In this document: in pieces, positions 1-8,674 of the stretch
Layout: each line of letters starts with the position of its first letter
How positions within the stretch are numbered: position 1 is the stretch's first letter
Source of the DNA: an uncultured Phascolarctobacterium sp.
Lineage (GTDB): Bacteria; Bacillota; Negativicutes; Acidaminococcales; Acidaminococcaceae
Direction of reading: 5' to 3'
Assembly: GCA_947629685.1 (NCBI GenBank)
Contig: CANREP010000001.1
Coordinates: 1 to 64,000, forward strand
DNA: 64,000 nt
Made by a program: the position numbers and the translations under genes
The notes under the pieces: model-generated
Seen by the model: only the letters and a program-made list of their open reading frames with translations
The model's database searches: none
What the model was told of the DNA's origin: nothing

Positions 1-22
1 TCAAATTAAACTCACAAACAGA

Positions 23-62
23 AAAACAACGGCTCAAATCACGCTATGAGCCGTTGTTTTTT
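23..62 (+). terminator. Intrinsic terminator of a gene upstream of the window
   Basis: 14-bp inverted repeat aaaacaacggctca / tgagccgttgtttt with a T-run. Confidence 0.75.
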
Positions 63-168
63 ATAAACTGAATAAGTAATCTGGTCTGTCCAGCGGCAAA
101 TCACCATATACTTCATCCGTGCTTACCTGATGATAACGCTTGATACCATATTTACAGCAGGCATCTGC
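61..168 (-). pseudogene. rfbB: dTDP-glucose 4,6-dehydratase (RfbB/RmlB) internal fragment
   Basis: Minus-strand reading gives ADACCKYGIKRYHQVSTDEVYGDLPLDRPDYLFSL*, matching the conserved RmlB motif (HQVSTDEVYGDLPLDRPD..F); both ends of the gene are missing. Too short to appear in the ORF track. Confidence 0.8.
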
Positions 169-177
169 CTTTATAAT
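151..177 (+). promoter_or_regulatory. Possible CRISPR leader promoter (TTTACA - 15 nt - TATAAT)
   Basis: Hexamers at 151-156 and 172-177 just before and overlapping the first repeat; spacing is short, so weak. Confidence 0.3.
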
Positions 178-2086
178 TTAATACTCCGTTATAATTTCTA
201 CTCTTGTAGATGCACATATAAGAGTTGATATACAAAAATTTAATACTCCGTTATAATTTCTACTCTTGTAGATTCAATGCTGCTTTCGTAGTATTCTTAT
301 TTAATACTCCGTTATAATTTCTACTCTTGTAGATAACAAGTACAGCAGGCATATTAGTATATTTAATACTCCGTTATAATTTCTACTCTTGTAGATAGAG
401 CTTCTTTGTTACTCAGTGGAACATTTAATACTCCGTTATAATTTCTACTCTTGTAGATTACACCAGCCGTCTTGCCCTTTTGAAATTTAATACTCCGTTA
501 TAATTTCTACTCTTGTAGATACTGAAGTAGATTTTTTAGTAGTCATTATTTAATACTCCGTTATAATTTCTACTCTTGTAGATCTTTCGATTTCCAGCAT
601 AGCGTTGCCTATTTAATACTCCGTTATAATTTCTACTCTTGTAGATTTTGCTGTAGAAGCCTTTTCTTTTTGGATTTAATACTCCGTTATAATTTCTACT
701 CTTGTAGATACAAAATGGAGGGCAAAATGAATGAGATTTAATACTCCGTTATAATTTCTACTCTTGTAGATCTACCCAATGCCGTTGGGCTGATGTTTAT
801 TTAATACTCCGTTATAATTTCTACTCTTGTAGATTGCTTTGGATTGGGTAAGCCTTCCGGCATTTAATACTCCGTTATAATTTCTACTCTTGTAGATGAG
901 GAGGCCGCGCCGGAAAAATACTAATTTAATACTCCGTTATAATTTCTACTCTTGTAGATGGAGTACGAGGGCGGCAAGCCCCACATTTAATACTCCGTTA
1001 TAATTTCTACTCTTGTAGATAATAATGGAGGTTAAAACATGGCTGATTTAATACTCCGTTATAATTTCTACTCTTGTAGATGACGTTCCCCATGTTCCGC
1101 CCATGGGAATTTAATACTCCGTTATAATTTCTACTCTTGTAGATGTATAGCACCCGATACATTGCATTTTATTTAATACTCCGTTATAATTTCTACTCTT
1201 GTAGATTTGTTACTTTGAATAATTACCTGCCCATTTAATACTCCGTTATAATTTCTACTCTTGTAGATAAATGATTATTCTGAGCGTAGGCGAAATTTAA
1301 TACTCCGTTATAATTTCTACTCTTGTAGATATGTACCTCATAACGGAACACTCATTGATTTAATACTCCGTTATAATTTCTACTCTTGTAGATAGTATCT
1401 GAAAAAATTCTGGGCTCGCGATTTAATACTCCGTTATAATTTCTACTCTTGTAGATACAAGTAGTCGCTTTTTATATGCCGTATATTTAATACTCCGTTA
1501 TAATTTCTACTCTTGTAGATCTCTGCAAAATCAATGTGCCACTTCGATTTAATACTCCGTTATAATTTCTACTCTTGTAGATTTGATTTTTGTAACTAGT
1601 AATGGCTCATTTAATACTCCGTTATAATTTCTACTCTTGTAGATAGGTGAAAATCAGTGCCGCGCAGATATGATTTAATACTCCGTTATAATTTCTACTC
1701 TTGTAGATATAAGAGAAAATCACTTCTTAACATAGATTTAATACTCCGTTATAATTTCTACTCTTGTAGATGAATTTGCTGGCAAGGGGACATTGATTAT
1801 TTAATACTCCGTTATAATTTCTACTCTTGTAGATACCTTGATGTATCGATGACCGACCGTAATTTAATACTCCGTTATAATTTCTACTCTTGTAGATAGG
1901 TACTCAGCAGTATACGCCCATCAATTTAATACTCCGTTATAATTTCTACTCTTGTAGATCTCTTGGTATGTTGTTGGCACAAAACATTTAATACTCCGTT
2001 ATAATTTCTACTCTTGTAGATTCGGTGTACATCTTCAAGTATCTGCCGAGATTTAATACTCCGTTATAATTTCTACTCTTGTAGAT
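176..2086 (+). CRISPR. Type V-A (Cas12a-type) CRISPR array, 31 repeats / 30 spacers
   Basis: 36-nt repeat ATTTAATACTCCGTTATAATTTCTACTCTTGTAGAT, all copies identical by eye; spacers 25-29 nt. 3' end AATTTCTACTCTTGTAGAT is the known Cas12a crRNA handle (TCTAC-TCTT-GTAGA hairpin), giving + orientation. Confidence 0.98.
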
Positions 2087-2786
2087 ATTTAGAAGCATCT
2101 GCTGCATAATAATCGTGAATTTCCGCCTGAATTGCTCTTACTTTTACAATATTACGGCTTGCTAAAAAAGTATTTACTGCCTCAGGCATACCGCCAACCA
2201 GTAAATATTTACGAAATAAATCCAGCAGTTTATTATGAGTATTTTCCTCCAGCGACTGCCTTGCGTTAAACTTCTTCCGCAAAATATCTATGACGTCAGC
2301 ATTCATACCATTGGCATAAAGGAATTCTTCAAAATCCAGCGGAAACATCCGTATCTTACGAATACTGCCCATAGGTATGGAAGGTGTCTGCGCCAGGGTA
2401 ACTCCCAGTAAGGACCCGCTGGTGATATAAGTGTATCTGCCATCCTGAGCAAGAAATTTAAGCATTGTTAAAAGATGCGGATAGGCCTGTATTTCATCAA
2501 TAAAAATAAGCGTATCCTCTTTTTTGCCCATTTTATTACCGGCAATCATGCTAAGCTGCAAATAAAAATCATCTACGTTGCTTACCCGCGCAAACAGCTT
2601 ATCGCCTAAAGAATCTTCAATCATATTTATTTCAATAAAATTTTTAAACATTTTTTGTCCAACATAACGGACGATATATGTTTTACCTATCTGACGTGCG
2701 CCGTCAATCAGCAAAATTTTATTGGAAGCAGCCTGTAAATGTTCTTCAATAATTTTGGCAATCTTTCTGTGCAGCATACTTCTCAC
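2073..2786 (-). pseudogene. AAA-family ATPase (AAA_14/DUF4143-type), 3'-truncated by the last CRISPR repeat
   Basis: Walker A GARQIGKT, Walker B LIFIDEIQ, GMPEAV motif. Native sequence stops at ~2087; the last codons (LQE-stop) are read from the repeat. Confidence 0.8.
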
Positions 2787-2991
2787 CTTTCTTTATGACT
2801 TTTTAAACAAATTTTAGCATTATTTTTATGACTTTTCAATATAATTTAACTTTCGATAAATTGATTTTTCAATATAAATCATAGTTAAAATACTTACTTT
2901 TTCAAAAACTGTAGATTAAAAATTAAAAAGCACAAATTTATCTTAATAAAAACAGCAGCACCCCAGCCGTAAGACTTCTTGTGTTTTAAGC

Positions 2992-3021
2992 AAAAAAGCA
3001 CTGCCTGCGCAGTGCTTTTTT
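2992..3021 (-). terminator. Terminator downstream of thiC
   Basis: agcactgc-ctgc-gcagtgct hairpin with A/T flanks. Confidence 0.8.
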
Positions 3022-3030
3022 ACATCTTAC

Positions 3031-4335
3031 CTATTTACTTTTCCTCTTATGTTCCTCTAAATACTGCCCCACGATTTTTACGGCGCAGTAATCGCCGCAC
3101 ATGGAGCAGGCTTCATCGTCGCTTTTGTTCTTCTTATTGCGATACTCCGTAGCCTTGACAGGGTCAAGTGCCAGACGCAGCTGCTCCGACCAGTCCAGCT
3201 CCTTGCGGGCTTTCGCCATGGCGTTGTCCCAGTCCCAGGCCTGTTTATTGCCTTTGGCAAGGTCGGCGGCATGAGCCGCAATGCGTGCGGCGATAATGCC
3301 CTCGCGTACATCGTTTAAATCCGGCAGTCCTAAATGTTCCGCCGGTGTTACATAGCACAAGAAATCTGCGCCGCTGACAGCCGCCAGCGTGCCGCCGATA
3401 GCGCTGGTAATATGGTCATAGCCGGGCGCTACGTCCGTTACCAGCGGCCCCAGTACGTAAAAAGGCGCGCCGTGACAGATGCGTTTCTGCAGCTGCATAT
3501 TGGCGGCAATCTGGTTATAGGGCATATGTCCCGGCCCTTCCACCATTACCTGCACGCCTTTATCCCAGGCACGCTGGGTCAGCTCGCCTAAGTTCAAAAG
3601 CTCCTGGATCTGCGCCCTGTCGGTAGCGTCTGCTAAACAGCCGGGACGCAGTCCGTCACCCAGGCTGATAGTTACGTCATATTCGGCGCAGATATCAAGT
3701 ATCTCGTCATAATATTCGTAAAGAGGATTTTCCTTATCATTGTGCAGCATCCAGCCGGTAATAAAACTGCCGCCGCGGCTGACTACGTCCATAATACGGC
3801 CTTCTTCGGTCAGCGCCTTGAGCACGCTTTTCGTAATGCCGCAGTGCAGGGTCATAAAGTCGGCGCCGTCGGCTGCCTGCATACGGATAACGTCAAACAA
3901 ATCTTCCTTGGTCATTTCTACTACGGCGCCGCGTTTTTTAATGGTTTCTACGGTAGCCTGATACATGGGCACCGTGCCCACCATGACGGTAGAATTTTTA
4001 ATAATCGCCCGGCGGGAAGCGGTAATATTATTGCCGGTGGATAAATCCATCACGGCGTCCGCTCCTGCGTCCACTGCCGCCTTGAGCTTGTCCAGCTCCG
4101 GCTCGATGTCCGGGAAGCTGCTGGATGTGCCGATATTGGCGTTGACTTTTACTTTCAGTCCCTGTCCCACGCCGCGGGGAATAAGGTTTTTGTGCTTGAC
4201 ATTTGCGCAGATAGCGATAGTGCCCTCTGCCACGCCTGCGCGGATAAATTCCTCGCTGACGCCTTCCTGCTGCGCCACTGTGCGCATCGCGTCTGTGATA
4301 ATGCCCTGTCTTGCCAGCTGCATCTGTGTTGCCAT
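3031..4335 (-). CDS. thiC: Phosphomethylpyrimidine synthase ThiC
   Basis: ThiC family sequence, C-terminal CSMCGDYCAVK cluster motif; start set at MATQMQLARQG because ggaggtaataac precedes it (track ORF extends to 4419). Confidence 0.95.
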   Translation of the reverse strand: MATQMQLARQGIITDAMRTVAQQEGVSEEFIRAGVAEGTIAICANVKHKNLIPRGVGQGLKVKVNANIGTSSSFPDIEPELDKLKAAVDAGADAVMDLSTGNNITASRRAIIKNSTVMVGTVPMYQATVETIKKRGAVVEMTKEDLFDVIRMQAADGADFMTLHCGITKSVLKALTEEGRIMDVVSRGGSFITGWMLHNDKENPLYEYYDEILDICAEYDVTISLGDGLRPGCLADATDRAQIQELLNLGELTQRAWDKGVQVMVEGPGHMPYNQIAANMQLQKRICHGAPFYVLGPLVTDVAPGYDHITSAIGGTLAAVSGADFLCYVTPAEHLGLPDLNDVREGIIAARIAAHAADLAKGNKQAWDWDNAMAKARKELDWSEQLRLALDPVKATEYRNKKNKSDDEACSMCGDYCAVKIVGQYLEEHKRKSK

Positions 4336-4367
4336 TGTTATTACCTCCATCTGACCGCCTGCGGGAA

Positions 4368-4400
4368 CAAAAATGCCAGTCCCGGCAAAAGGACTGGCAA
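4368..4400 (-). terminator. Riboswitch expression-platform terminator
   Basis: tgccagtcc-ttttgccg-ggactggca followed by T-run on minus strand, between TPP aptamer and thiC start. Confidence 0.75.
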
Positions 4401-4417
4401 AATTATTGTCGTTATCC

Positions 4418-4500
4418 ACTTTCCTACGCCGGTATTATCCGTAAATCAGGTTCAAAGGGTCGGGCCTCAGCCCTCTCAGCAAATGCGCCCCTAGCGGTTT
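4418..4500 (-). promoter_or_regulatory. TPP riboswitch (THI element)
   Basis: Minus strand: GGGGCGC...CTGAGAGGGCTGAGGCCCGACCCTTTGAACCTGATTTACGGATAATACCGGCGTAGGAAA. Confidence 0.95.
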
Positions 4501-4553
4501 ATGTATTCAGTTATACGTTTACTTTAACATGTTCTGCCGGTTTTGGCAAATAA

Positions 4554-5645
4554 TTATAAGCTACGGCCGTAAGCATCCATATCGAAAATAGCCTGCTTAA
4601 ATTCTGCCAGGCTCAGCTTCTGTTTGGAGCCGTTCCATTCGCTGATGGTAACAGCTTTTTCCAGCAGCTTGTCGATATCCGCTTCGGTCAGTTCCATTTC
4701 TGCCAGCGTTACGGGCAGGCCCAGTTCTTTATTGAAAGCGGCAATCTTGTTGCGTTCTTCAATCTGTTTATCGTAAGTCAAAAGCACTACGGTACCGAAA
4801 GAAACGATTTCGCCATGCAGATGTCTTTCTGCCTGGGGCAGATAGGTGTAGGAGTTGTAGAAGCAGTGCGCCAGCGAAGAATTATAGTAATATTCCTTGC
4901 CGCCTACGGTCAGGTTAGAAACAATGCCGGTGCTGATGATGATATCCAGCGCTACTTCACGGATAGCCACGGATTCCTTCTTGTTGCGGCAGTCTTCAAG
5001 GGCCTGTTTGCCGTAGTCCAACAGCGGCTGGGTGCAGGCGCGGCTCAGGCAGATGCCCATGAGTGGGGTATGCGGCAGATGGCAGCCGCGGGAAGCAAAA
5101 TGCGCTTCGTATTCTTTGGAGAGAGCGTCGCCAATACCTGCCCACAGCAGTTTTTCCGGCGCTTCGGCGATAATGGTGGTGTTGATAAAGGTATGCTCGC
5201 AGCAGCGTTTCATAAAGTGATAGCCGGCCAAAGAGCCGTCAGTCTTGTACATAACGCAAAGAGCAGTGCAGGCTGCACAGTTGGACGCAATGGTTGGAAA
5301 CGCGAACATGGGCTTGCCGATGGTATCGGACAAGGTTTTGCAGGTATCTACGGCACGGCCGCCGCCTACAGCAAAAATCATATCGGCGTTTTGTACGGCA
5401 GCTTCATCAGCCAGCATCTGTACGTTTTCATAGGTAGCGTCGCCGCCGTACCAGAGCACGTCGGTAACGGTAAGGCCGGCTTCCTTAATGCCTTCCATGA
5501 GGGCGGGACGCGCTTTTTCCAGCGCGGTCTTGCCGCCGATGACTACGACGGTTTTGCCGTAGCGGGCAGTAATATTTTTGATTTCCTTATAACAGTCAGG
5601 ACCCACGCTGTAGCTGGGCAGAAACATAGAATAATTTGCAGACAT
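4554..5645 (-). CDS. Iron-containing alcohol/glycerol dehydrogenase family protein
   Basis: Family motifs (VGGGRAVDTCK, NCAACTA); likely start MSANYSMF after a ggagg. Confidence 0.8.
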   Translation of the reverse strand: MSANYSMFLPSYSVGPDCYKEIKNITARYGKTVVVIGGKTALEKARPALMEGIKEAGLTVTDVLWYGGDATYENVQMLADEAAVQNADMIFAVGGGRAVDTCKTLSDTIGKPMFAFPTIASNCAACTALCVMYKTDGSLAGYHFMKRCCEHTFINTTIIAEAPEKLLWAGIGDALSKEYEAHFASRGCHLPHTPLMGICLSRACTQPLLDYGKQALEDCRNKKESVAIREVALDIIISTGIVSNLTVGGKEYYYNSSLAHCFYNSYTYLPQAERHLHGEIVSFGTVVLLTYDKQIEERNKIAAFNKELGLPVTLAEMELTEADIDKLLEKAVTISEWNGSKQKLSLAEFKQAIFDMDAYGRSL

Positions 5646-5751
5646 ATATTCCCCTCCGAAAATCATATTTTAACAGTGTAGCTTCAATTATAACATTCCC
5701 GCTACGTATGTCAACCAAAGCCGCCTTACAGACGTACCTGCAACGAAAAAA

Positions 5752-5787
5752 GGTCTGAAACTGTTAACCTCCTAACAGTTTCAGACC
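5752..5787 (-). terminator. Intrinsic terminator after DUF554 gene
   Basis: Perfect 15-bp inverted repeat ggtctgaaactgtta/taacagtttcagacc; minus-strand T-run. Confidence 0.85.
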
Positions 5788-5793
5788 GTTATC

Positions 5794-6477
5794 TCAGTGA
5801 AAAAGCTGCACTACGGCAAAAAAGAGCGGCGGCACCAAAAGCGCCGGTAGCATATTGAGCGTCTTGCAGTCGCGCAGGTTAAGGATACCCACGCCGGAGC
5901 TCATCAAGAACACCCCGCCCACCAGCGAAATTTCCGCCATCAGCGGCGGCGTCATATAAGGCGCGATGACCCCGGCAAAAAGGTAGATGCTGCCCTGCCA
6001 CAAAAAAAGTACCAGCGCCGCCAGGGCGATGCCGAAGCCGTAGGCCGATGAAATAATGATGGACGAGACAAAGTCCAGCGTAGCGTTAGTAAAAAGATAG
6101 GTGTTGTTGCCGTTGAGACGGCTTTCCACAGGCCCCAGGATGGACAGCGTGCCGATACAGAAGAGCAGTATGGCTGTCGACAGGCCCTCGGCCAGCTTAC
6201 TGCCGCCTTTAGAGCGCTGCAGCAGGCTGTGAAAACGCCCGTTGATGTCCAGCCGCGTACCGATGACGGTACCCAGCGCCAGACTGAAGATAAAAAGCAC
6301 GGGGTACTGGCTTTTAGGCATATTGCTTACTACAGCATTAACGCCCAGCGCCACGGTAGCCAGTCCCAGCGCGTCAAAAAGTCCGTTTTTATATTTTTCG
6401 CCGATACCGCGGCTGACAAAGCTGCCGATGAAGGAGCCGGTCAAAATGGCGGCGGCGTTGACACATGTGCCGATCAT
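5794..6477 (-). CDS. DUF554 family membrane protein
   Basis: MIGTCVNAAAILTGSFIGSF...; track ORF over-extended upstream. Confidence 0.75.
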   Translation of the reverse strand: MIGTCVNAAAILTGSFIGSFVSRGIGEKYKNGLFDALGLATVALGVNAVVSNMPKSQYPVLFIFSLALGTVIGTRLDINGRFHSLLQRSKGGSKLAEGLSTAILLFCIGTLSILGPVESRLNGNNTYLFTNATLDFVSSIIISSAYGFGIALAALVLFLWQGSIYLFAGVIAPYMTPPLMAEISLVGGVFLMSSGVGILNLRDCKTLNMLPALLVPPLFFAVVQLFH

Positions 6478-6550
6478 ATTATCCCCCCAAAACAAAACTG
6501 TCTGCTTCCTGCCGGCGCGCCCAACAAAAAAGACACCCGCAGGTGTCCTT

Positions 6551-6838
6551 TCAGCCCAGTCCGTTGCAGCGGGCCAGGTCGTCATAGACCAGCGCCGCCA
6601 GCTTCGCGGCTGCCGCAGGCTGCCCGGCACACAGCTTGGTGCTCAAAAGCAGCGCGGTCAGTTTTTCCTTATTGCACATCATGCAGCAGCAGGGCAGCAT
6701 GATCTCGCTGATAAGATAGGCGGCGGCGCGCAGCTGCATCTCGTCCTGCAGCAGGCTGCCGTCCTGCACTTTGGCGGCAAATACCGCCAGCCGCATATCC
6801 ACGGCCCGTGCCAGCTGTTTTTCCAGTACGCCGCTCAT
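6551..6838 (-). CDS. Small hypothetical protein
   Basis: Intact 95-aa ORF in strand-consistent context. Confidence 0.45.
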   Translation of the reverse strand: MSGVLEKQLARAVDMRLAVFAAKVQDGSLLQDEMQLRAAAYLISEIMLPCCCMMCNKEKLTALLLSTKLCAGQPAAAAKLAALVYDDLARCNGLG

Positions 6839-6841
6839 GGT

Positions 6842-7288
6842 TTAACGCATATTCTCGATAAAGTCTTCAAAAGCGTTGATTAAGAGCGGATGACCGATGA
6901 CCTTGAGGTCGCGCAGGTAAGCGCCGTAGGATTCGTATACGTTGTCGGCCATTTCCATTTTCAGGCCTTCTTTGACATATTCGTCCATCATCTTGAGGAT
7001 GAAGCGGTTTACCTCGTTAGTCCCGGGCTGCACGTTCAGCGGGATGATTCTTTCTTCCGCCTCGTATTTTTCTACGGTAACCTGCCAGCCGCCTGGGATG
7101 GGAGGCAGTTTTTCTGCTTTAATCATATAGCCTGCGGGAGAAAAGCCCACATATGCTTTCAGTTTATTGTACAGCTTCGCCTTCTGCAGCGGGTAACCGT
7201 TGGCGTTGCCCCACTTTACGATTTCGTCGCTGACTTCATTATTATGGATAACGCTGGAAAATTTGGTTTCAGCTAAAATTTCTGCCAT
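6842..7288 (-). CDS. Conserved hypothetical protein
   Basis: 148-aa ORF with upstream aggtcat-type RBS. Confidence 0.6.
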   Translation of the reverse strand: MAEILAETKFSSVIHNNEVSDEIVKWGNANGYPLQKAKLYNKLKAYVGFSPAGYMIKAEKLPPIPGGWQVTVEKYEAEERIIPLNVQPGTNEVNRFILKMMDEYVKEGLKMEMADNVYESYGAYLRDLKVIGHPLLINAFEDFIENMR

Positions 7289-7363
7289 GCTATGACCTCC
7301 TAAATCAGTACTTGTTCTTATTTTACTCTAATTACCGTCTAAATTCAATGACAACGGCAAGAA

Positions 7364-7388
7364 AAAACGGCTCCGCGGAGCCGTTTTG
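7364..7388 (-). terminator. Intrinsic terminator
   Basis: aaaacggctccgcggagccgtttt. Confidence 0.75.
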
Positions 7389-7401
7389 TTGAAAAGTGCG
7401 T

Positions 7402-7848
7402 TTAAATCTGTCCCAGATATTTGAGGATAGCCTGGGCGATGATGGCGCTGCCGATGTAGGTACCGGTAAATACTACGCAGGCCAGCACTACGATACGCCA
7501 GCCGTTTTTGGCAAAAGCGTCCAAATCCTTGCCGATAGCGACGCCCGCATAAGCCAGGATGGGCGTACACAGGGATACGAAGCCGATCTTCTGTACCCAG
7601 AAATTGATAAATTCGCTGCCGGGCACGCCGGGATAAGTCAGGATGCAGCCCAGGGTAACTACATAGGCTACGGACGGGATATTGCCGGGCAGATATTTTG
7701 CCATGACGATGCCGGCGAGAGCGATCAGCGCCAGAATCAGCAGGCCGGGAATGGATTCGACGATACCGGCCGGTGTCCCCAGTACATTGGAGAACAGGCT
7801 CATAAAGGTAACGATAAGTAAGACGATGATTGTATCTTTAATGCTCAT
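7402..7848 (-). CDS. Small integral membrane protein, partner of DUF3100 protein
   Basis: Hydrophobic 148 aa; abuts the next gene. Confidence 0.65.
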   Translation of the reverse strand: MSIKDTIIVLLIVTFMSLFSNVLGTPAGIVESIPGLLILALIALAGIVMAKYLPGNIPSVAYVVTLGCILTYPGVPGSEFINFWVQKIGFVSLCTPILAYAGVAIGKDLDAFAKNGWRIVVLACVVFTGTYIGSAIIAQAILKYLGQI

Positions 7849-8657
7849 TATTTCTCCTCCTTCCCTGCTTCAGATGCTTCGGGAGCAGTGCCGTATCTCA
7901 TGCGGTAGCATTTCTTGTACAGCCATTCGGTCATGGGCAGACCCATCCAGATGGACATGTACAGGCCGTCCAGGCCGGAAAGCATATTGCTGGCTGCGCC
8001 GAAAGCGGCAATCTGGTTGGCCATATCGGGATACATGGCGCTCAAAGAGCCGACAGCGGCGGTCATCATGCTGGCAGAGCCTACGCCGGCAGCCATTGCC
8101 AGGGCATAGGGATGGAACGGCAGAGTGGAAGAAGCGATGCTGGCCATCAAGCCGAAGAAGATGGTACCGAATACGGTACCGGCAATATAAACGCCCATAA
8201 CGCCGCGGCCTTCGCTGCTGTCCAGGCCAAAGCGTTCGCCGATCAGAGCCACGTTAGGCTCGCGGGCGATGGAGTGTGCAGCGCCGATAGTTTCGCGTTT
8301 AAGACCCAAAAGTACAGCCACGGGCACGCCGATGAGCACGGTGCCCAGGTTGCCGAATTCCTGCAGGATCAGCGCCGGAGAAGCGGCGATAATCTTAGGC
8401 AGGGTGGGCCCTACGAGGGTGCCGTAACGCGCCATGAGCAGCATCAGGGTGATGCCTAAAAGAGCGCTGGCGTCATGCATTTCCTTTTTGCCGGAAAGAT
8501 TTAAAAATTTCGGCGTGGTCAAAATACCGATCATCAGCGCATAGAGCATGGGCAGCAAAACAATGGTGCCTACGCCGATTTTGAAAGTATGGGCGCCGAT
8601 AAGTTCAGCCACGATGATCAGCGCCAGAATGATTGCGTGCAGTTTGATGTTATACAA
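7848..8657 (-). CDS. DUF3100-like membrane protein
   Basis: Multi-TM protein, overlaps previous start. Confidence 0.65.
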   Translation of the reverse strand: MYNIKLHAIILALIIVAELIGAHTFKIGVGTIVLLPMLYALMIGILTTPKFLNLSGKKEMHDASALLGITLMLLMARYGTLVGPTLPKIIAASPALILQEFGNLGTVLIGVPVAVLLGLKRETIGAAHSIAREPNVALIGERFGLDSSEGRGVMGVYIAGTVFGTIFFGLMASIASSTLPFHPYALAMAAGVGSASMMTAAVGSLSAMYPDMANQIAAFGAASNMLSGLDGLYMSIWMGLPMTEWLYKKCYRMRYGTAPEASEAGKEEK

Positions 8658-8674
8658 TTACATCCCCTCCTTGT

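Noticed and set aside
1-2086. A tracrRNA or other CRISPR-associated RNA near the array
   Set aside because: No anti-repeat was seen in the flanks, and type V-A systems do not need a tracrRNA.
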